A DNA stretch of 9,554 nucleotides from an uncultured Collinsella sp. (GTDB lineage Bacteria; Actinomycetota; Coriobacteriia; Coriobacteriales; Coriobacteriaceae): the NCBI GenBank assembly GCA_902463875.1, contig CABQHR010000058.1:1-9554 (forward strand). Direction: 5' to 3'. The position numbers and the translations under genes were made by a program. Of the stretch, positions 6,845-9,554 are shown piece after piece. Position 1 is the stretch's first letter. The number at the start of each line of letters is the position of its first letter. The notes under the pieces are model-generated. The model was given only the letters and a program-made list of their open reading frames with translations. It made no database searches and was not told the origin of the DNA.

Positions 6845-7214
6845 CGAAGCAACCTGCCCCATCACGCTGAGCGTTGCCGGCGATCCGCGTCTCGCGCGCT
6901 TGGTGCGCATGACGGCCGCCAACGTCGGCGCCCTGTGCTCTATGTCCGTCGATCGTATCGAGGACATCCGTATGGCTGCCGAGGAAGCCTTCATCTTTGG
7001 GTGCACTGCGGTCGACTGCGACGACATAACCATTCAATTCGATGTCGACGAGACCCATGTTGGGATGACCTTTACCTTTGGGGACCAGGCCACCGTCGAC
7101 GAGGATGACCAAGCTGCTGTGTATGCCGAGCTCATTCTTGCAAGCGTGTGCGATTCCTACGAAAAGACTGCGGCGCCCCTAACGCTTTCCCTCGACCTCA
7201 AGGCGGATATCTAA
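6837..7214 (+). CDS. RsbW/SpoIIAB-like anti-sigma protein with degenerate ATP site
   Basis: A 125-residue protein directly before a SigB/SigF-type sigma gene, in the position and size range of RsbW/SpoIIAB anti-sigma kinases. These sequester the sigma factor and phosphorylate an anti-anti-sigma partner. The helix IEDIRMAAEEA (41-51) matches the RsbW N-box helix, with E50 at the catalytic glutamate position. The N-box asparagine that binds Mg-ATP is replaced by F54, and the later region (81-110) lacks the DxGxGF and GxGL boxes, having an acidic stretch (DQATVDEDDQ, 83-92) instead. The C-terminal strand (115-122) fits the end of the fold. The fold assignment is therefore moderately supported, but ATP binding and kinase activity are doubtful. 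One base separates its stop from the sigma start, implying coupled synthesis in matched amounts. Confidence 0.65.
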   Translation: MSSEATCPITLSVAGDPRLARLVRMTAANVGALCSMSVDRIEDIRMAAEEAFIFGCTAVDCDDITIQFDVDETHVGMTFTFGDQATVDEDDQAAVYAELILASVCDSYEKTAAPLTLSLDLKADI

Positions 7215-7215
7215 T

Positions 7216-8007
7216 ATGACCGAACGTTCCCGGAGCGGCAAGACCGCTTGGGACAAGGAGAAAACCCGCGAGCTGTTTCGTCGTTATAAGGAGACCGGTG
7301 ATCCGGATGCTCGCGAGCAGCTCGTCATGTCCCATATGAACCTGGTAAGGTTTCTTGCCAACAAATTTAAGAACCGCGGCGAGCCGCTCGATGACCTTTT
7401 GCAGGTCGGCTATCTGGGCTTGCTCAAGGCTATCGACCGCTTTGATCCTGAGCGCGGGCTCGAGTTCACGACGTTTGCCACGCCCACCATCTTGGGTGAG
7501 ATTAAGCGCCACTTCCGCGACAAAGGCTGGAGCGTGCGCGTGCCCCGTCGCTTGCAGGAGCTCTCGGCCAAGGTTAACCAGGCTACCGATAAGCTCACCA
7601 ACGAGCTACAGCGTTCGCCCAAGGTTGAGGAAATCGCCGATTACCTTGGCGTGACCGTCGACGAGGTGCTCGAAGCCATGGAATCGTCCTCGGCCTACAC
7701 CTCGGTGCCCATTGAGGCTCCTGGTGCGTCCGATTCCGACGATGCGCCCTCGATTCTTGACCGCTACGCCGACGACGACAACGAGCTCGACTTTACCGAT
7801 GACCGTCTGGTCATTGAAGAGGCCATCCGCGATTTCTCGCCGCGCGAGCGCGAAGTCATCGAGCTGCGCTTTGTGAAGGGCATGACCCAGATCGAGATCG
7901 CCAAGAAGCTGGGCATCTCGCAGGTGCAGGTCTCGCGCCTGCTGCGCCGCACCCTCAAGAAGATTCAGGATAAGATTGACCCCGACGGAGTGATGATTCG
8001 TTCATGA
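7216..8007 (+). CDS. SigB/SigF/SigG-type alternative sigma factor
   Basis: A group-3 sigma-70 family factor that directs RNA polymerase to a special promoter set (general stress in SigB systems, sporulation in SigF/SigG, various stresses in actinobacteria). The 263-residue product has region 2 (about 37-106) with DDLLQVGYLGLLKAIDRFDP and FTTFATPTILGEIKRHFRD, a long match to SigB/SigF proteins. Region 3 (about 110-160, from VRVPRRLQEL) and region 4 (about 197-250) follow, the latter with a helix-turn-helix at 224-243 (TQIEIAKKLGISQVQVSRL). An acidic linker (172-196) joins regions 3 and 4. The ATG lies one base after the anti-sigma stop; GGCGG (7202-7206) is a weak ribosome binding site, so translation probably depends on coupling. 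The end overlaps the permease start (ATGA). The regulon and any autoregulation cannot be read from this window. Confidence 0.93.
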   Translation: MTERSRSGKTAWDKEKTRELFRRYKETGDPDAREQLVMSHMNLVRFLANKFKNRGEPLDDLLQVGYLGLLKAIDRFDPERGLEFTTFATPTILGEIKRHFRDKGWSVRVPRRLQELSAKVNQATDKLTNELQRSPKVEEIADYLGVTVDEVLEAMESSSAYTSVPIEAPGASDSDDAPSILDRYADDDNELDFTDDRLVIEEAIRDFSPREREVIELRFVKGMTQIEIAKKLGISQVQVSRLLRRTLKKIQDKIDPDGVMIRS

Positions 8008-9413
8008 GTGAGCACCCCCAACAAACCGACCGCACGCTGCGCGATACCCGCATTCTGACGCTTCGCATTTGGGCTGTTGTCGGCTGCATTGTCATCGCTG
8101 CTGTCATCTTTAACCTTATGGGCATCCTGGCACCGGTTATCGAGTTTCTCGCTGTTGGTTCCATCATTGCTTTTGTGATGTCCCCGATCACCAACTGGCT
8201 CGAGCACCATGGCGTGAATCGTGGCATCGGTTCGCTTATCGCGCTTATTGTTGTTGTTGCCGTGCTCGTCGGTGTTGTTTGCATCTTGTCGCCGATTCTT
8301 TTTGGTCAGATCATGGAAGTCCTGAGCCGTCTGCCTGAGCAGCTTCGTGTTGCGGGTGGCGACCTCAACGAGATGGTCTCGCATGTCAAGACGCTCAACA
8401 ACACGCCGCTCATGGAGTATTTGGACAATAATCTTTCGTCGCTGGTTACCGTGGCATCGAAGTATGTGTCTCAGATTGCTGCCGAGCTTGGCCGCGGTGT
8501 GTTCCCGCTCATCACCAATACGGCCTCGCAGCTGTTCGTGATCTTCCTTGGTCTGGTGCTTGCCTACTGGATGGCCTGCGACTACCCTCGCATGCACCAC
8601 GAGATTTGCACCATCATCGGTCAGGAGAAGGAGACTTCGTACCGCTTTATGGTCGCCATCCTTTCTCGCTCTGTCGGTGGCTACATGCGCGGTATGGTCG
8701 TGACGTCCATCTGCGGTGGTTTCCTCGCTTTTATCGGTTTTATGATTATCGGCCATCCGTATGCGGCGCTCATGGCTATTTTTACCGGCATCATGCATTT
8801 GGTTCCGGTCGTCGGCCCCTGGGTGAGCGCGGCAATCGCCACAGTGCTCGGTTTCATGTTCAGCCCCATGTTGGCGTTGTGGACGCTCATCGTGACGATG
8901 GTCGCGCAAAACGTCACCGATAATGTGATTTCGCCTAAGGTCATGCAGAGCTCGGTGCAGGTGCATCCCATCATGAGCCTCACGGCGCTCGTTATTGGCT
9001 CGGCACTCATGGGCCCCATCGGCATGATTATTGCTATCCCGCTGTGTGCGGCCCTCAAGGGCATCTTTGTGTACTACTTCGAGAATGAGACCGGCCGCCA
9101 GCTTGTTGCCTATGACGGCGCCGTGTTTAAGGGCACGCCGTATCGCGATGCCGAGGGCAACCCGGTCGCCGCCTACGACGCGCTTGGGGACGATACGTTC
9201 ATCTATGAGTCCGAGCTGATCGGTAACGAGACTGCGCCCGAGGCTAAAGCTATGCCCAAGCCCGAGCTCTATAATCCTTGGATCAAGCTTTCGGACCTGC
9301 AGCCCGATGCCACGGGCTTCTTCAAGAATCCCTTCGCCAAGGATGACGATTCCAATACGGACGACGACACCAAAACCGGCATCGACGGCTCCATGGACGA
9401 TGACGACAAGTAA
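8004..9413 (+). CDS. AI-2E family (PerM/YtvI-like) membrane transporter with acidic tail
   Basis: A polytopic membrane protein of the AI-2E transporter superfamily (TqsA, PerM, YtvI), whose members include autoinducer-2 exporters and sodium/proton antiporters; the actual substrate is unknown. The 469-residue product has N-terminal membrane segments at about 22-42, 44-62 and 75-98. An extramembrane helical region (100-170) is followed by membrane segments at about 174-192, 228-250, 252-285, 286-303 and 324-355. Family motifs are YMRG (227-230), HLVPVVGP (265-272), NVISPKVM (307-314) and the MGPIGMIIAIP block (336-346). After about residue 365 comes a roughly 105-residue hydrophilic tail ending in a strongly acidic Asp-rich stretch (446-469), longer than in usual family members. 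Its start overlaps the sigma stop by four bases and has no close ribosome binding site, so it is translated with the sigma operon. A terminator follows. Confidence 0.88.
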   Translation: MSEHPQQTDRTLRDTRILTLRIWAVVGCIVIAAVIFNLMGILAPVIEFLAVGSIIAFVMSPITNWLEHHGVNRGIGSLIALIVVVAVLVGVVCILSPILFGQIMEVLSRLPEQLRVAGGDLNEMVSHVKTLNNTPLMEYLDNNLSSLVTVASKYVSQIAAELGRGVFPLITNTASQLFVIFLGLVLAYWMACDYPRMHHEICTIIGQEKETSYRFMVAILSRSVGGYMRGMVVTSICGGFLAFIGFMIIGHPYAALMAIFTGIMHLVPVVGPWVSAAIATVLGFMFSPMLALWTLIVTMVAQNVTDNVISPKVMQSSVQVHPIMSLTALVIGSALMGPIGMIIAIPLCAALKGIFVYYFENETGRQLVAYDGAVFKGTPYRDAEGNPVAAYDALGDDTFIYESELIGNETAPEAKAMPKPELYNPWIKLSDLQPDATGFFKNPFAKDDDSNTDDDTKTGIDGSMDDDDK

Positions 9414-9463
9414 CGAGTTGTCTTCAGGTCAAATTCATGCGCAATTACGTGCAAATTCGCTGA

Positions 9464-9493
9464 AGGGCCGGCATTGTGCCGGCCCTCTTTTTT
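9464..9493 (+). terminator. Strong intrinsic terminator of the sigma-factor operon
   Basis: A perfect ten-base-pair GC-rich stem (9464-9473 with 9477-9486) closes a three-base loop and is followed by one C and six Ts (9488-9493). It lies about 50 bases after the permease stop codon. It is the best terminator in the window. Confidence 0.95.
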
Positions 9494-9519
9494 GCACTTG
9501 CGCGGTGGGATGGTAATAT
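9492..9519 (+). promoter_or_regulatory. Vegetative promoter for a gene beyond the right edge
   Basis: TTGCAC (9492-9497) and TAATAT (9514-9519) are separated by 16 bases, a good match to the vegetative consensus. The -35 element overlaps the T-run of the preceding terminator. GAGG at the last four bases (9551-9554) looks like a Shine-Dalgarno sequence, so a start codon is expected within about ten bases past the edge, after a leader of roughly 35-40 bases. Confidence 0.65.
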
Positions 9520-9554
9520 CGTTACGTTTGAACTGTTTCGATGTGAAACCGAGG

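Noticed and set aside
7965..8966. A 333-codon open frame on the minus strand, antisense to the permease gene
   Set aside because: Its composition is extremely His/Asp/Arg/Asn-rich, the mirror of membrane-protein codons on the plus strand. It has no domain and no plausible ribosome binding site context.
9430..9458. Repeated AAATTC (9431-9436 and 9453-9458) with GCAATTA between them, as a regulatory repeat or operator
   Set aside because: Six-base repeats in an AT-rich non-coding stretch are expected by chance and have no clear symmetry. The following terminator explains the region.
1..9554. A defence island, mobile element or other novel accessory system
   Set aside because: Every gene belongs to a widespread family, all are co-directional with even base composition, and there are no integrase, transposase, toxin-antitoxin or repeat signatures. 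The only unusual point is the degenerate anti-sigma protein.

Overview
This 9.55-kb window looks like an ordinary chromosomal stretch from a high-GC Gram-positive bacterium. The likeliest source is an actinobacterium of class Coriobacteriia (Collinsella or a relative). That is an inference from codon use, short gene gaps, purine-rich ribosome binding sites, a SigB/SigF-type sigma factor, and a prepilin peptidase and dNTPase in housekeeping context; no 16S rRNA or other decisive marker is present. All nine genes lie on the plus strand and cover almost everything. No tRNA, rRNA, CRISPR array, insertion sequence, phage gene or attachment site was seen.

Layout. (1) 17-1611: lspA (lipoprotein signal peptidase) and an rluD-family pseudouridine synthase overlap by one base, a pairing also known from Bacillus. 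(2) 1694-2989: a membrane family-2 glycosyltransferase of the processive type, with a candidate promoter upstream and a good intrinsic terminator downstream at 3001-3042. (3) 3068-4769: a small stand-alone A24 prepilin peptidase and an HD-domain dNTP triphosphohydrolase, each with a strong ribosome binding site. (4) 4830-6179: rarA/mgsA, a replication-fork AAA+ ATPase, with a candidate -10 element upstream. (5) 6254-9413: a tight four-gene unit consisting of a DUF948/YtxG-like membrane coiled-coil protein, an RsbW-like anti-sigma protein, a SigB/SigF-type sigma factor, and an AI-2E family permease with a long acidic tail. It ends at a strong terminator (9464-9493). A clear promoter (9492-9519) and a Shine-Dalgarno sequence at the last bases point to another gene just beyond the right edge.

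The most interesting part is region 5. It looks like a stress-response sigma module, but the RsbW-like protein has lost the N-box asparagine and the glycine-rich ATP-binding boxes. It may therefore bind the sigma factor without the kinase activity of classical partner switching. No anti-anti-sigma (RsbV/SpoIIAA) gene lies beside it. The membrane proteins on either side are candidates for a sensor or for targets of the regulon. Nothing else in the window suggests a novel system.
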